Shown one piece after another: positions 45,804-57,036 of a stretch of DNA of 64,000 nt. The notes beneath the pieces are model-generated. The model was not told the DNA's origin, searched no databases, and was given only the letters and a program-made list of their open reading frames with translations. Each line of letters starts with the position of its first letter. Position 1 is the stretch's first letter. Where the stretch lies: NCBI GenBank assembly GCA_024244685.1, contig JAAEOJ010000139.1:172827-236826 (forward strand), given 5' to 3'. Both the position numbers and the translations under genes were made by a program. The DNA is from Mycoplasma sp. (GTDB taxonomy: Bacteria; Bacillota_I; Bacilli_A; Mycoplasmatales; Metamycoplasmataceae).

Positions 45804-48800
45804 TTAATAATAAAATCTTCTTCTTCTTCAAAATATAAATAAAGCTATTATAATTCCAACAATTGAAACAGATATTACAGATATAATTATAATTCATGTT
45901 AAGCTAAACGATGTCGGTGATGGTTTTGGTGTATTAGAATTATTATTATTAGTTGATAATTCAAATGTTCTTTTCAACATAAATTCTTGATTACTTGCAC
46001 CATGTGTTTGAGCATATGCTGTAATTGATAAGGTATTATCTTTATTTATTTGTGCTTCCACTTTTTTAATTATAGAGGCTTTAAGATTCATGTTTAAATC
46101 AATTCCAGTATTTTCTTTAAGAGAATGAACATCATGAATTTGAGATATATTAAGTACTTTTAATTTACCTTTACCTTTAATAACTTCTGAATCTAATTTT
46201 TCTTTTATTTGATTTATATCTTCAGCTTGATATTCATCCATCTTATCTATTGGAATAGCTTTTATTTCTGCATTTGGTTTATATCCAACAAATGTTTCAG
46301 TAAATTTTAAGGAAGGGGTGTCTGTTATATAATCAGGCATAGATATTTTTGTAGAAAGAGTAAAGTTTACTTCTCACGTATATCCAGAACCTGATGAAGA
46401 AACACTAGCTGAAACTTTACTTAAATAAGAATTTTTCATTAAATATGCTTTTTTATTTAATAATAAATAAAGAGATTCAGAATCTGTAATTGTAGATAAA
46501 ACATCATCAATTAATCTAAAACCTTGATTTTTTAATTTTGAACCTATTAAATATTTTGAAAATCCTTCTTTATCTTTGTGTAGTACTTCATCTGCCACTA
46601 TTTCGTTACTTTTACCTTTTAACGTAAATTTTATGTTATGTGTTTTGTATTCATCGGCTGTATTATCTGTATGTAAAACTAAAGATAATTCTAAATCACC
46701 TTTTTTATTCCCTAATACAAAGATATCTGAAATTCTTGTATCTTTAATTGAAAGAGGTAAATTAATATTATATTTTTTTAAGTTTTTAATTTTGGTTTCT
46801 AGATTATCTTCATTATTAATTTCATCTGCAACTTCACTAGCTAAAGCAATACCTTGTTTAAATTGACTACCTATAATATCTTGTTTAAATAATTTTAATG
46901 TTTCAGATATATGCTCAGGTGAATTCTTAAATACAGTTACATTAACTTTCAAGTTTTTTTTCTTATTTGAAAACATATAACCTTCTTGAGCTATAAGATT
47001 TATTGTATTGGCACCTCACTTTAATTGAGTGTTTGTTGGATCAATTGTTATTTTAGAAACATCTAGACCTAACGTTTTATTGTTAATAGTAAATACTTCA
47101 TTCGATAAATGAAATAAATATTTTTTATATAGGTTTTTGTCATCAATGATTTCAAAAAATCATTTTTTGAAATCTACTTTAAATTCTTTGATGTTTTTAT
47201 TATTTTCGAATATATTGTCTCCTAAAATTTTTAATTTAAAAACATTTACACCATTATGAAGTTTAGGTGTTGTTACAAGTTCGAATTTTTTAGGATCTAA
47301 ACCTAAAACCTTAAGACTTAATACTAATTCATCATTTAAAAAATTCTTATTAAATAAATCTTCTGAGTTATGTTTAGTTATAAATATATTAATTTGATCT
47401 AAAATAGATTTTGAATCAACAAATTTTTTGGGTTTTAATTCTATTTTTGTAATAGATTTTATTTCTCTATTATTTTTTTTATTTAAACCTACAATAGCCT
47501 CTTCAGAATGTTTTACTTTATTATCTCTAAGTCAAATTTCTGCTTTAGTATATTTGTGACCTATTTTATCTGTTTTTCTTGCCTCAAAACTTGCATCTGC
47601 AGCATTTTTTTGAGCTCGGTTAACTGTTCGAGTTACTAATGATAATTCTGGAAAATAAACTGCATCTTCTCCTGATTCATTAGTCATAGTAGGTGTTAAT
47701 GTTAATGTAGCCATACCAGAACCAGTCTTTTTAAATACATTTTCAACTGAGACTTTCATTTTGTTTGATTTTGAGTTTGGCCCTTCTCTTCAAAGGGGAA
47801 GTTGTTTTTGCCCTTCTTTGTAGTGGGTCGTACGATCGTCTTTACTACCAAAATCTCATTTTGAATCAATTTTGCTTTTGTTTTCAATGTGAATCTTATT
47901 ATGAAACTCCTGAGTACCTGAAGTTCAAGAAAGTGTTATATAACCTTCTAATTTATAAGCTTTACCTATTCCATTTCCATCTCCATATCAATATATATTA
48001 TCCATATCTTTTAAAGTAGGATTTACTTTGTCTGATTGGATTATTGCAAGTTTGAATTTTAAATCTAAATCACCATCTTCTAAAAGTTTCAAATTTAAAG
48101 GAATTGAAATTGAAGGTGTTTTACCCTGTCTATAAATATTTGCATCTGAAGTATCATCGTCATCAATACCAAATGGAACATGTTTTCATAAAAGAGCTTG
48201 TTTACTACTTGATTTTTCTGGAATTGGTCTTCCTCTAGGTGTAATTTTATTTCTTTTATCAATATTTGCCTGAGTAACTTTTTCTCCAACCTTTGCTCCT
48301 GCAGGTGCAGGAATTATGCTTTTGTCTTTTAATCATTCAACTTGTTCTTCTGTATATGTATTACCTGATCCGTCACCTAAAGAAAAATGTAGGTGTGTAT
48401 TCCAACTATCGGGAGTTCATCTAAATTCCAATGTTCCTTTTACAGAACTTTTAATAATTCCGTCTTTAGGAACATCTTTTCAATCACTAGAAGGATTTTT
48501 GTATTGTAAAATAAAACCTTGTTTTTTTAATTCAGTATCAATTTGAATTGTATTTAAAAGCATATCATTAGAAAAAGTTGCCCCTTTCTTATGTCATCTA
48601 ATTATTAAGAAATCATTTTCTTTAAGTTTTGATATTTTAAATAAACCATTACTATTAGCCATATAAAAATATTCATCATATTTTTTTGAAACAGTAAATT
48701 TTGCACCTTCTTCATTTTTATCTTCATCATCAAATAATTTCTTAAATGTAGTTGAACTATTTAATTCTTTTTGTACAGTTATATAAATACCATCTTTAGA

Positions 48801-49751
48801 AACAACAATAAATCTTCCATCTTTTATACGTGTAATTTCTGTAATGCTCTTTAAATTTGTTGCTATTTCTTTTAGTTTTTTATTTTTTTCATCAAAAATA
48901 TATAACTTATTATCTTTATAAGTATTAAGTTGTGGTTTATTTTTGACTTTCACAGGATTAGCAATAACATAAAATTTACCATCCAAATTTTTAATTTGTG
49001 AATTTTCATCAAGTGATACATCAGAATTAATTGATTTAAGGTTATGTTTTTTAGATTTTTCATCTGATGAAGTTCCTTCTACTCTTCAAATACCAAAAGT
49101 ATTACCAATATAAACTCTCCCATTGACTTCGGAAATCATAGATTTAACTAGAAGAGTTTTAGTAGTAATGTCAACAAAATCAGCATTACCTTTTTTAAAT
49201 TTTAATGTTTCTGCAGTTAATGCAAAAATTGTACCATCTGATGCCTGGAATGTTTTACCCATTCGAGAACCACCATTATGAGATTCAAATACTTTTTTTG
49301 GATTCGATCAATCATTTGAATTTATTGTATAAAGTCCTGTTTTAAAAGAAGAGTTACCTTGTTGAAGGGAAACATATATAACTCCATCCTTAGTTTGCAT
49401 TATTGTACTATCAGAATAATCTGGGCCTTTATATTTTACTTCTTCAGGTTTTTGAGTATCATGTTTAATCTTTCATAAGACCTTTTTTCTGTTTTTATCT
49501 TCAAGTAAACTATAAGTATCTCCACTAATATTATCAATAAATGTTCAAATAATTTTATTACAACATATATCCATACGAGTTCTAACTAATTGATCTTTAC
49601 TTGCTGTTGAATATTGTGCATCTTGAAGTTTAATTTTTTCTAAATTTTTATTTTTATATTCATTTAAATAAACATCAGTTACAAAAGGTATAGAAACAAT
49701 GCCTGAACTTATCACGCTACTAACTAATAAAAATTTTAGTTTTTGTTTCAT
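45804..49751 (-). CDS. SP-A: large surface protein with propeller-like N-terminus, 1315 aa
   Basis: First gene of the SP-A to SP-D transcript. The start is ATG 49751 with GGAGGG; the frame is open further upstream but without a ribosome binding site. Signal segment MKQKLKFLLVSSVISSGIVS. Residues of about 60-390 have repeated GxhYhxxxxGhaxh strands (GVIYVSLQQ, GRVYIGNTFGIW, GKFYVIAN, GRFIVVSKDGIYI, YFYMANSNGLFKI). Then SGNTYTEEQVEWL, VTQANIDKRNK, FGIDDDDTSD, WLRDNKVKHS, LHNGVNVFKL, RLIDDVLSTITDSESLYLLL, GIDLNMNLKASIIKKVEA. The C-terminal membrane segment ends WRRRRFYY. Eight or so internal TGA Trp codons. Function unknown. Confidence 0.8.
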
Positions 49752-49788
49752 ATTTCCCTCCAAAGAAAAAATTATTATATTTTTTTTT

Positions 49789-49794
49789 ATTATA
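49789..49794 (-). promoter_or_regulatory. -10 promoter of the SP-A to SP-D operon
   Basis: TATAAT within GGTATAATAAA on the minus strand, 37 bases from the ATG at 49751. Confidence 0.55.
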
Positions 49795-49945
49795 CCATAA
49801 AAACTACTTATTTTGAATGTTGATAATCTAAATATAACATTTATTAATGGTTTTTTGTGGTTATCAAAATATAAGTAAAGAGTCAGCAAAAATTGAGTTT
49901 CATGAGAAAGAGAAATGTTATGAAGATATGGTTAAAACTAAAAAA

Positions 49946-50545
49946 TTATTTATCTAAAATATCCTTTACTGGCTTATAACTTTTTCTGTGAATATCAGTT
50001 ATTCCGTATTTTTTTAATGCTTCTTTATGTTTCTTAGTTCCATATCCTTTATGGTTTTCAAAACCATACTCAGGATATTGCTTTCCGTATTCTTGCATTA
50101 TTCTATCTCTAGTTACTTTAGCTAATATACTTGAAGCAGCTATACTTATTGATAAAGTATCACCTTTTTTAATTCCCTGTTGTTCTATATCTACGTAAAT
50201 AGTTTCATAATCAACTAGGACATGCTCTGGTTGTTGTTTTAAGCCCTTTATGGCATTAGTCATGGCAATCCTTGAAGCTTCTTTAGGATTAAGCTTATCA
50301 ACATCTTCTGGAGTGATTATTTGAATGTTAAAATCTAAAGCATCTTTCTTGATTTGTTTGAATGCTTTTTCTCTGTTTTTTTCTGTCATTTTCTTAGAAT
50401 CATCAATAAGATCATTCTTATAATTAACAGGTAAAATACATGCTGCAGCTACAAGCGGACCTGCTAAAGGACCTCTTCCTGCTTCATCGCATCCTGCTAT
50501 ATACTTAATTCCTTTATTAATTAATTCTTGTTCATATTTATACAT
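49946..50545 (-). CDS. rnhB: Ribonuclease HII, 199 aa
   Basis: Cleaves the RNA strand of RNA-DNA hybrids and single ribonucleotides in DNA. Catalytic residues are in CDEAGRGPLAGP (D and E), LVDYETIY (D) and SIAASSILAKVTRDR (D). Typical length. TATAAT ends seven bases before the ATG and there is no ribosome binding site. The 194 bp between it and SP-A hold only the SP-A promoter. Confidence 0.96.
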   Translation of the reverse strand: MYKYEQELINKGIKYIAGCDEAGRGPLAGPLVAAACILPVNYKNDLIDDSKKMTEKNREKAFKQIKKDALDFNIQIITPEDVDKLNPKEASRIAMTNAIKGLKQQPEHVLVDYETIYVDIEQQGIKKGDTLSISIAASSILAKVTRDRIMQEYGKQYPEYGFENHKGYGTKKHKEALKKYGITDIHRKSYKPVKDILDK

Positions 50546-50552
50546 TTGTTTA

Positions 50553-50558
50553 ATTATA
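50553..50558 (-). promoter_or_regulatory. -10 box, leaderless start of rnhB
   Basis: TATAAT on the minus strand, seven bases from the ATG at 50545. Confidence 0.5.
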
Positions 50559-50627
50559 CATTTCTTATTTATTCTAACCTTAAGGTATTTTTTGAGATGA
50601 ATAATTTTATATGAAAAGAGGTTTTAT

Positions 50628-51203
50628 TTATGCTCAACCCAAAAACTTTGAAGTACCTCAAAATAGAGTTGAAGATGCTATTATTGTTAATGAAAATAAC
50701 CCTATTATTCAATAAGGATTCCAATGAGTTACTATTGTCATTGAATATTCAACCATAACAATAATTGTTACAATGAAATAATAGAAAAAACTATAAATGA
50801 ATAATTTGAAATCTATTCTTTGAAAACTTCAAAATTCTCTAGTAATTCTTTCTTTAAAAAGAATTTGAAAAACAATAAAAATAATAGATAACCAAAAGAA
50901 AACCCCAAAAAATATTAACATTCACTTAACTGAATCAAAAGTAGCTTTAATACTAGATTGATCCATAAGAGTTCTGTTCATCATAAAAATACAAAATATA
51001 GCTAAAAACAATAAACCTATATTTAAAAGAATATCTGTAAATCGTGTTTTCCTTGTGATCAAGTATGCAAAAAGTATAATTATTTGAATTATAGTTATAT
51101 ATAAACTTAATTCATTGCTTCTAATTGAATAACCAATTATTGATAACAAAATAAATAATGTAATAATAAAAAATTTAATATATTGTCATATTTTTGTTTT
51201 CAA
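50628..51203 (-). CDS. Multi-pass membrane protein with TTG start, 191 aa
   Basis: Six hydrophobic segments cover nearly the whole protein (for example FFIITLFILLSIIGYSI, LYITIIQIIILFAYLI, NIGLLFLAIFCIFMM). No ATG is available at the right place. TTG at 51203 is preceded by AAAGAGG at six to seven bases, which decides the start. No family recognised. It lies between rnhB and the helicase, transcribed away from the helicase. Confidence 0.65.
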
Positions 51204-51297
51204 TTTATACCTCTTTTATTTGTTTAACTATAAAAAATTATACTACTTAATACTTTCCCTCTTTATTTTTCAATTTATTGATAACTAAATAAGGTGC

Positions 51298-51303
51298 TAT
51301 AAT
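51298..51303 (+). promoter_or_regulatory. Extended -10 promoter of the helicase gene
   Basis: TGCTATAAT 36 bases before the ATG at 51340, followed by AAAAAAGGA. Confidence 0.6.
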
Positions 51304-51339
51304 TATTGAACTAATTAAAAAATTAAAAAAGGATTTTCT

Positions 51340-54300
51340 ATGCCATCATTAAGCACAACATCAGTAAAGACGGAAAGAAAATATTCTAAATTACTTAATA
51401 ATTTATTAAATATAAGAAGTAGAGATCAAACTATTTTTTCTAGAGTTAATAATATTGATTCATTTGATATTTCTTCTAAATTTGGTGATAATCATTCAGA
51501 AAAAATAATATCTCAAAATAATTTCACACTTAATTTAAAAGAAAAAGATTTAGAAGAGTTGCTACAAATTATTAAATTTTCAGATGATCCAAAAGAAATT
51601 ATTGAAGCTTATAAAAATAAGAAAGAGCGTTTATTCCAAACAAAAATTTTACTTTTAGAAGATCCAAAGGAATTTAATTCAACAAAAAAAGAGTTAATTT
51701 ATAAATTGCAAGAAAAAATACAAAAAACAAATACTAGATGAAAGCAATTTAGACGTAAAGCTATTGATACAAATATTCAAGATAATATTTGACCTTTGCA
51801 TATTGCAACATGTTTTATTTCTATAAAGACAAGCAGAAGAGAAATATATGCGCCTCTTCTTCTTAAGCATGTTTCTTTAGATGTTCAAACTTCTAAAATT
51901 ATAATTAAATCTGAAGATTCATGAAAAATTAATGAAAAAGCAATGTTCCTTTTAAATGAATCTGGTTACTATTTTGATAATTCTTTAATTAATAAAGAAA
52001 TGAATTTATCTGATATTCTGATAAAAATAGGTGAACAATTTAATACACCTCTTTCAATTGAAAATATAAAAGGGAAGTTCGTAAATATTAAAAGTAAAGA
52101 AATTAAAACAAAAGCAATTAATTTTGAAAAAGGTATAGTTCTAGGTTTGTTTAAACCATCAGGTGGCCATTTAAGAAAAACAATGATGGAAATTATTGAA
52201 AACGACGAAATTGATGAGATTATAGATATTGATCCTGATAAAAGTATTTACGAAAAAAATGTTAATTTAGAAATAACTAATAATTCTAAAAATTTAATAA
52301 AAATACAACCATCAAATTTTTCTCAAGATAAAGCATTAACTTCATCATTAATACAAGATACAATTATTTGAGGTCCTCCAGGAACAGGAAAGTCTCAGGT
52401 AATTGCTAATATAATTGCTAATATATTAATGAAAGATAAAACAGCTATAATTATGTCTCAAAAGAAAGCTGCTTTAGATGTACTTAAAAAAAGGTTGGGT
52501 AAATTATCTCCTTTTGTTTTCTTTGTATTAAATGATAATAAAATGAATAAATCAGAATTTTATAAACCGCTACAAAATTTTGTTGAAATGATAGAAAATC
52601 CAGAGTTAACTATGAAACCTGAAAAAACAAATTTAATTTCTAAAGATGAAATTGATGCATTAAAGGTAATTTCAAGAACAAAAGGAAATGGTTCTTATAG
52701 ACCTTTAATTAATATTATTGAGCAATTTGGTTATAATTTTCGATATATAGAAGATCTTTCTAATATTAATCCTTTATATAATTATCCAAAAGATTCAATT
52801 GAATATAAGGAATATTTAAAAAAATTAGCTTTTAATAACAATGTTAAAAAAACGGGATTTTTTATATTTAAAAAATATCCAAAAGATTTAATTTATTCTG
52901 CAAAAGCTGCATCTTCTATTATAAGTTCTTATAATGGAATTGATATTAATAATATAAAACAACTTTCTAAATATGCAGAGCATAAAGAAGTAAAAAAATT
53001 ATTGGATGCTTCTGAGTGAGTCGGCGGAAATAAAAAGTATATTTCAGATGAAGACTATGCAACTTCATTTTTAGGACAAACTATTTTGGGTAAAATCAAG
53101 TTTTGAAAAGAATTTGATAGAGAAAAGTTAATGAGTTATAAAAGATTTGCAAACGCTGTTAGAGCTGGTAGAAGGTTGCCTTATAAATTTGCTAATGATC
53201 ATATGACTTTAATAAGAGAACTTTTCCCAATTATAATAACAACTCCAGAAACCGCTTTTATAAATTGAAAGAAAAATTCTTTTGACTATGCTGTTATTGA
53301 TGAGTCATCACAAATGTTTTTAGAAATAGGTCTTCCAATACTTTATTTATCTAAAATAAAAATATTGGCCGGAGATACCCAACAAATGCAACCCTCAAGA
53401 TGATTTACAACTAGAGATGAAACAGGAGAAGAGGAAGAAGATGTTGTTGAAAATGCAGAATCACTTCTTGATTATGCTTTTGACAAAGGTGTTTATAAAG
53501 TTATGCTGAATCAAAATTATCGTTCTTCATCAGCATCATTAATGACATTCTCAGCTAAAAACTTTTATAAATCAGAATTAGAAGTAATTGACAACAATAA
53601 TTTAAAAAATTCTAAAGCTATTGAGGTTATTAATATTGATGGTAAATGAGAAAAAGGTGTAAATATTCTAGAAGCTAAAAAAGTTATAGAAATAACAAAA
53701 AATGAAATTGATAATTATGAAAAAACAATTCTATTAACTTTTAATTCGAGTCAAAGACAATATATTGAGAAAGTTATTTTGGAAGAATATCCTGAATTAC
53801 AAAATGCTTTAGAAGATGAAAAACTAATGATTAGAAATATAGAGAATATTCAAGGTGATGAAGCAGACTTAGTTATAGTATCTGTTGTTTATGATTCTAC
53901 AACAAATATAGGATCAACATATGTTGCTAGATCCGGTGGTAAAAACGCTCTTAATGTTGCAATATCAAGAGCAAAAGATAAGATGATTGTTATAAAATCT
54001 GTAAATTATACAACTATAAAAACAGCTAAATCAGAAGATTTTAAAGTTTTCCATGAATGATTATTATTTTTAGATTTAGATGCCAAGAAGCAAAAAGAAT
54101 ATTCAAATATAGACCAAAAAGAAGGTAAATATAAAATAAATGAGCTTGAAGGAGATGTTGATTCAGATTTTGAACAAGATGTTATTGATTATATGACTGA
54201 AAATATAAAAACTGAAAAAGAAATAAAGTTATTAAAACAATTCCCTGTAGGAAGTAAGAAAATTGATATTGCATTATTAAACTCTCAAAATAAATTCTTA

Positions 54301-54489
54301 TTAGGTATAGAGGTTGATGGTTATAGATATCATGGAGGACAAGGATTTAATAAGTATTTAGAAGATTTTTCAAGACAAGAATTTTTAGAAAATAAAGGAT
54401 ATAAAATATTTAGAATTAAAGAAATTGACTGAAAATTAGATAAAAATAAAGTAATTACTCAAATTAAATCTATTATTAACAGATTATAA
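51340..54489 (+). CDS. Upf1-like SF1 helicase with C-terminal Vsr/REase-like nuclease, 1049 aa
   Basis: Helicase motifs in order: GPPGTGKS (345-352), MSQKKAALD (Ia), VIDESSQM (II, from D654), LAGDTQQMQPSR (III), LNQNYRSS (IV), NIQGDEADLVIVS (V) and NVAISRAKDK (VI). About 340 unassigned residues precede the ATPase. The C-terminus (about 930-1049) has KKIDIALLNSQN (D976) and IEVDGYRYHGGQGFNKYLED (E991, D993), the Vsr-like endonuclease pattern. Mycoplasma genomes carry large helicases of this build (MG140/MPN153-like), so this may be a conserved lineage gene rather than acquired defence. It unwinds and perhaps nicks nucleic acid; the target is unknown. Eight TGA Trp codons. Confidence 0.88.
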
Positions 54490-54503
54490 AAAATCTTTAA
54501 GTG

Positions 54504-54509
54504 TATAAT
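54504..54509 (+). promoter_or_regulatory. -10 box of candidate small RNA
   Basis: TATAAT seven bases upstream of the start of a GC-rich segment. Confidence 0.5.
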
Positions 54510-54515
54510 TTATTT

Positions 54516-54570
54516 GCGAGGCGCGCTACTTAGGTGGCGGCATAAAAAATGGAGGTCTCCTCCTTTTTTT
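54516..54570 (+). ncRNA. Candidate small structured RNA with terminator
   Basis: In a region otherwise near 20% GC, 54516-54540 is strongly GC-rich. CGCTAC-type bases pair with GTGGCG around TTAG (six pairs), then an A-rich linker, then GGAGG and CCTCC around TCT followed by seven T. With TATAAT directly upstream this is a complete transcription unit of about 55 nt with no reading frame. It resembles no RNA family I know. It could be a small RNA or a leader peptide-free attenuator for the NTPase gene 106 bp downstream. Confidence 0.55.
54551..54570 (+). terminator. Terminator of the candidate small RNA
   Basis: GGAGG, TCT loop, CCTCC, then TTTTTTT. Confidence 0.8.
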
Positions 54571-54675
54571 ATTTATTAAATTATAATAAGTAAAATTAAA
54601 AATAGTTTTATTAAGAGTTATAATTTATAGTATTAAATAATATTTGAAACGTTTGATTTATATAAGGAGAATAAA

Positions 54676-57036
54676 ATGAAAAAATTATTAAATAAAATTG
54701 AAGAATTTAATTCTCCTTATAAAAAGAAAGAAAAATTTAAAAATTCAAAAGAAAAAAAGAAGGATATTAAAAAAATAATAAAAGAAATTAAAGTAAAGGG
54801 ATATACAGAAGATAAAATTGAAAAATCTAAAAAAATATATGAAAAATTAAGTGAAAAAAACACAAGAATAGCAATCTCTGGTGCTACTGGTTCAGGAAAA
54901 ACAACGGTTATGGAATTAGCTATTCAACCTTTTATAAAAAAGCAAAAAATGAATAAAACTAATTTAATGTGATTATTTTTAAAATTATATTTTTTAAAAA
55001 TAATTTCCTTTCTTTTTTATAAAACACCAAAACAAATAAATAAAATACAAAATAAAATTTGCATTAGAAGATCCGAACTTATAAATATAAATCTTTGAAA
55101 TTTATTTGGAACAAGAGATCCGAATGATTATGAAGATATGAAAACTTTTTTTATTGATGAAAATCAAAAAATAATAGATTATCAACACGATTTTGAAAAA
55201 AAAGAAAATAGTGATGAATTTGAAATATTAAATTTAAAAGCAACAAGTCTATTTGTAAAAAAAACTTTATGAAAAATCATTTCTTTTAAAATAGGTGTTT
55301 TCAGAAGTCTGGATAATAACTTTAAAAAAGCTTTAAAATGAAATGAAATTGGAACAGATAGAAAAAAATATATAAGTCCTTTGAAATTGTTGTTTTTTGC
55401 ACTTCTAATAATAATTCCTATAGCAATATTTTGTATATTTTTCTTTTCTATAGATTTAGAATATAAGTATGCAAGAAGTATTATTGCAAGTATTTTAACT
55501 ATTTCTACAACAATTTTAGAAATAATCTTTATTTTAATAAAACCGGATATAGAAAATAAGAAAATAGATGATTTTTTATCTGACCCATCTTATAACAGTG
55601 TTTTAACTAGTTTAATTTCAAAAAAAACGAAATATAAATTTGTAATATTGCATTTTTCAGAATTAGATAGATTGCACAAGTGACTAAAAATGAACTCAAT
55701 AAAAGATGATTTCTTGATAGAAAAAATACTAGAAAATATTAGTTTCTTATATTCAGTTGATAATTTAAATGTAATTTTAGAATTAAATAATTCAATAATT
55801 TCCAGCTATACTGGAGAAGAAAAAAATAGTAATATAAGATTAGACTCTGATGTTATTCTTAAACTATTTGATGAAATTGTATATGTAAATGCTTTTAAAA
55901 TAAATGATTTTTCTAAAATAATAAATAAAACTGAATTTTTAAATATGTTTGATATAGAAAGAATCTTTGGGTTTATAACAAAGAATGACATGAATTCTTG
56001 AAGAAATATAAAGATATTTAATAAAGCAATAAAAGAACTTGATGAGTATTATAGAAAGCAATCATTTTTAGATGATGAATTTAAAAAACGGTCATTTACA
56101 AAATTTATATCTATACTTAAAAAATATTTATATTTTACAGGTGATTTTAAAATTAATAAAATTCAAAGTATTGATGTTCAAAATAATAATGTAATTTTTA
56201 CAAGATTAGAAAATCAGGGTTCTCTCATTATTGAATCTCAATTATATTATTGAAATTTATTAAGGTGGATTTTAATAGATTTTAATTTTGCTACATCCAA
56301 AAATAAAGTTAATTTATTAAATTTAGGTTATCCTATTAATTTTGCGAATCCTTATGATTTTTTAAATAAAAGACTTATTGATTTAATGAATAAAAATAAT
56401 GTTGATTTTAGTAATTCTGTTATTAATTTTATATTTAAAAATGCAACTGATAGCCTCTTTTTTAATATAGAACAAGCAGAAATGAGAATTAGGGGTTTTG
56501 AGCAATTTAATGTTATTGACTATTATAATAGTAAAAAAATTAAAATTATTGAATTTATGCAAAAAAATATAACAACTAAAAAAATGTTAGAAAATATTGA
56601 TGATTTTATTGAAAAAGAAACTGAAAATTTAATAAATGAAGAGGTAGAAAAAAATCATAAAGAATTAAAAGAATTAGAAAATCATAATAATATTAAAGAT
56701 CCTGTTTTTCAATCAAATCTAGAAAAACAAATAAACTTAAAACACGAAAGACATGATAGAGCAATTGATGAAATAAAAAAACAGATAAAAATTAAAAAAG
56801 AAGATATTAAAAGAGAAATTAATATATATTATGATAATGAAAAAGAAATATTTAAAATATGAGAAAATTTTATAATAAAAGCAAGTAATGAAAGTATATT
56901 TAAAAATGATTTTTTTACAAAATTTTTCAAAAAATATAAAACAGAAGAAATAGTTGTAAAATATAAAAAAAATATAAAAAAAATTATTTTAGAATGTAAA
57001 GATGAAAAAATAAAAAATGAATTCTATATATCTTAA
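54676..57036 (+). CDS. KAP/YobI-like membrane P-loop NTPase, 786 aa
   Basis: Walker A is GATGSGKT (69-76). Two membrane segments (about 238-260 and 268-290) are inserted inside the ATPase domain, the hallmark of KAP-type NTPases. A Walker B-like strand follows, FVILHFSELDRL, with E329 and D331. The rest is helical with a charged coiled-coil-like region (about 640-735). KAP and YobI NTPases are STAND-like switches often found in defence or stress loci. AAGGAG precedes the ATG. It ends 1 bp before the convergent photolyase stop. The role here is inferred only from fold and neighbours. Confidence 0.75.

Noticed and set aside
29885..49751. Many short frames that look like broken genes or pseudogenes
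   Set aside because: All breaks are TGA codons; reading TGA as Trp gives six long uninterrupted frames with shared blocks.
29885..49751. Lipoprotein call for the surface proteins
   Set aside because: None of the six signal segments has a lipobox cysteine at the cleavage position; the one cysteine in SP-D is inside the hydrophobic core.
50611..50715. Plus-strand 34-codon frame starting ATGAAAAGAGG
   Set aside because: No ribosome binding site and it overlaps the end of the minus-strand membrane protein gene, which has a clear TTG start with GAGG.
54516..54540. tRNA or tmRNA fragment
   Set aside because: The segment has no T arm, no CCA-end acceptor pairing and no tag-like frame.
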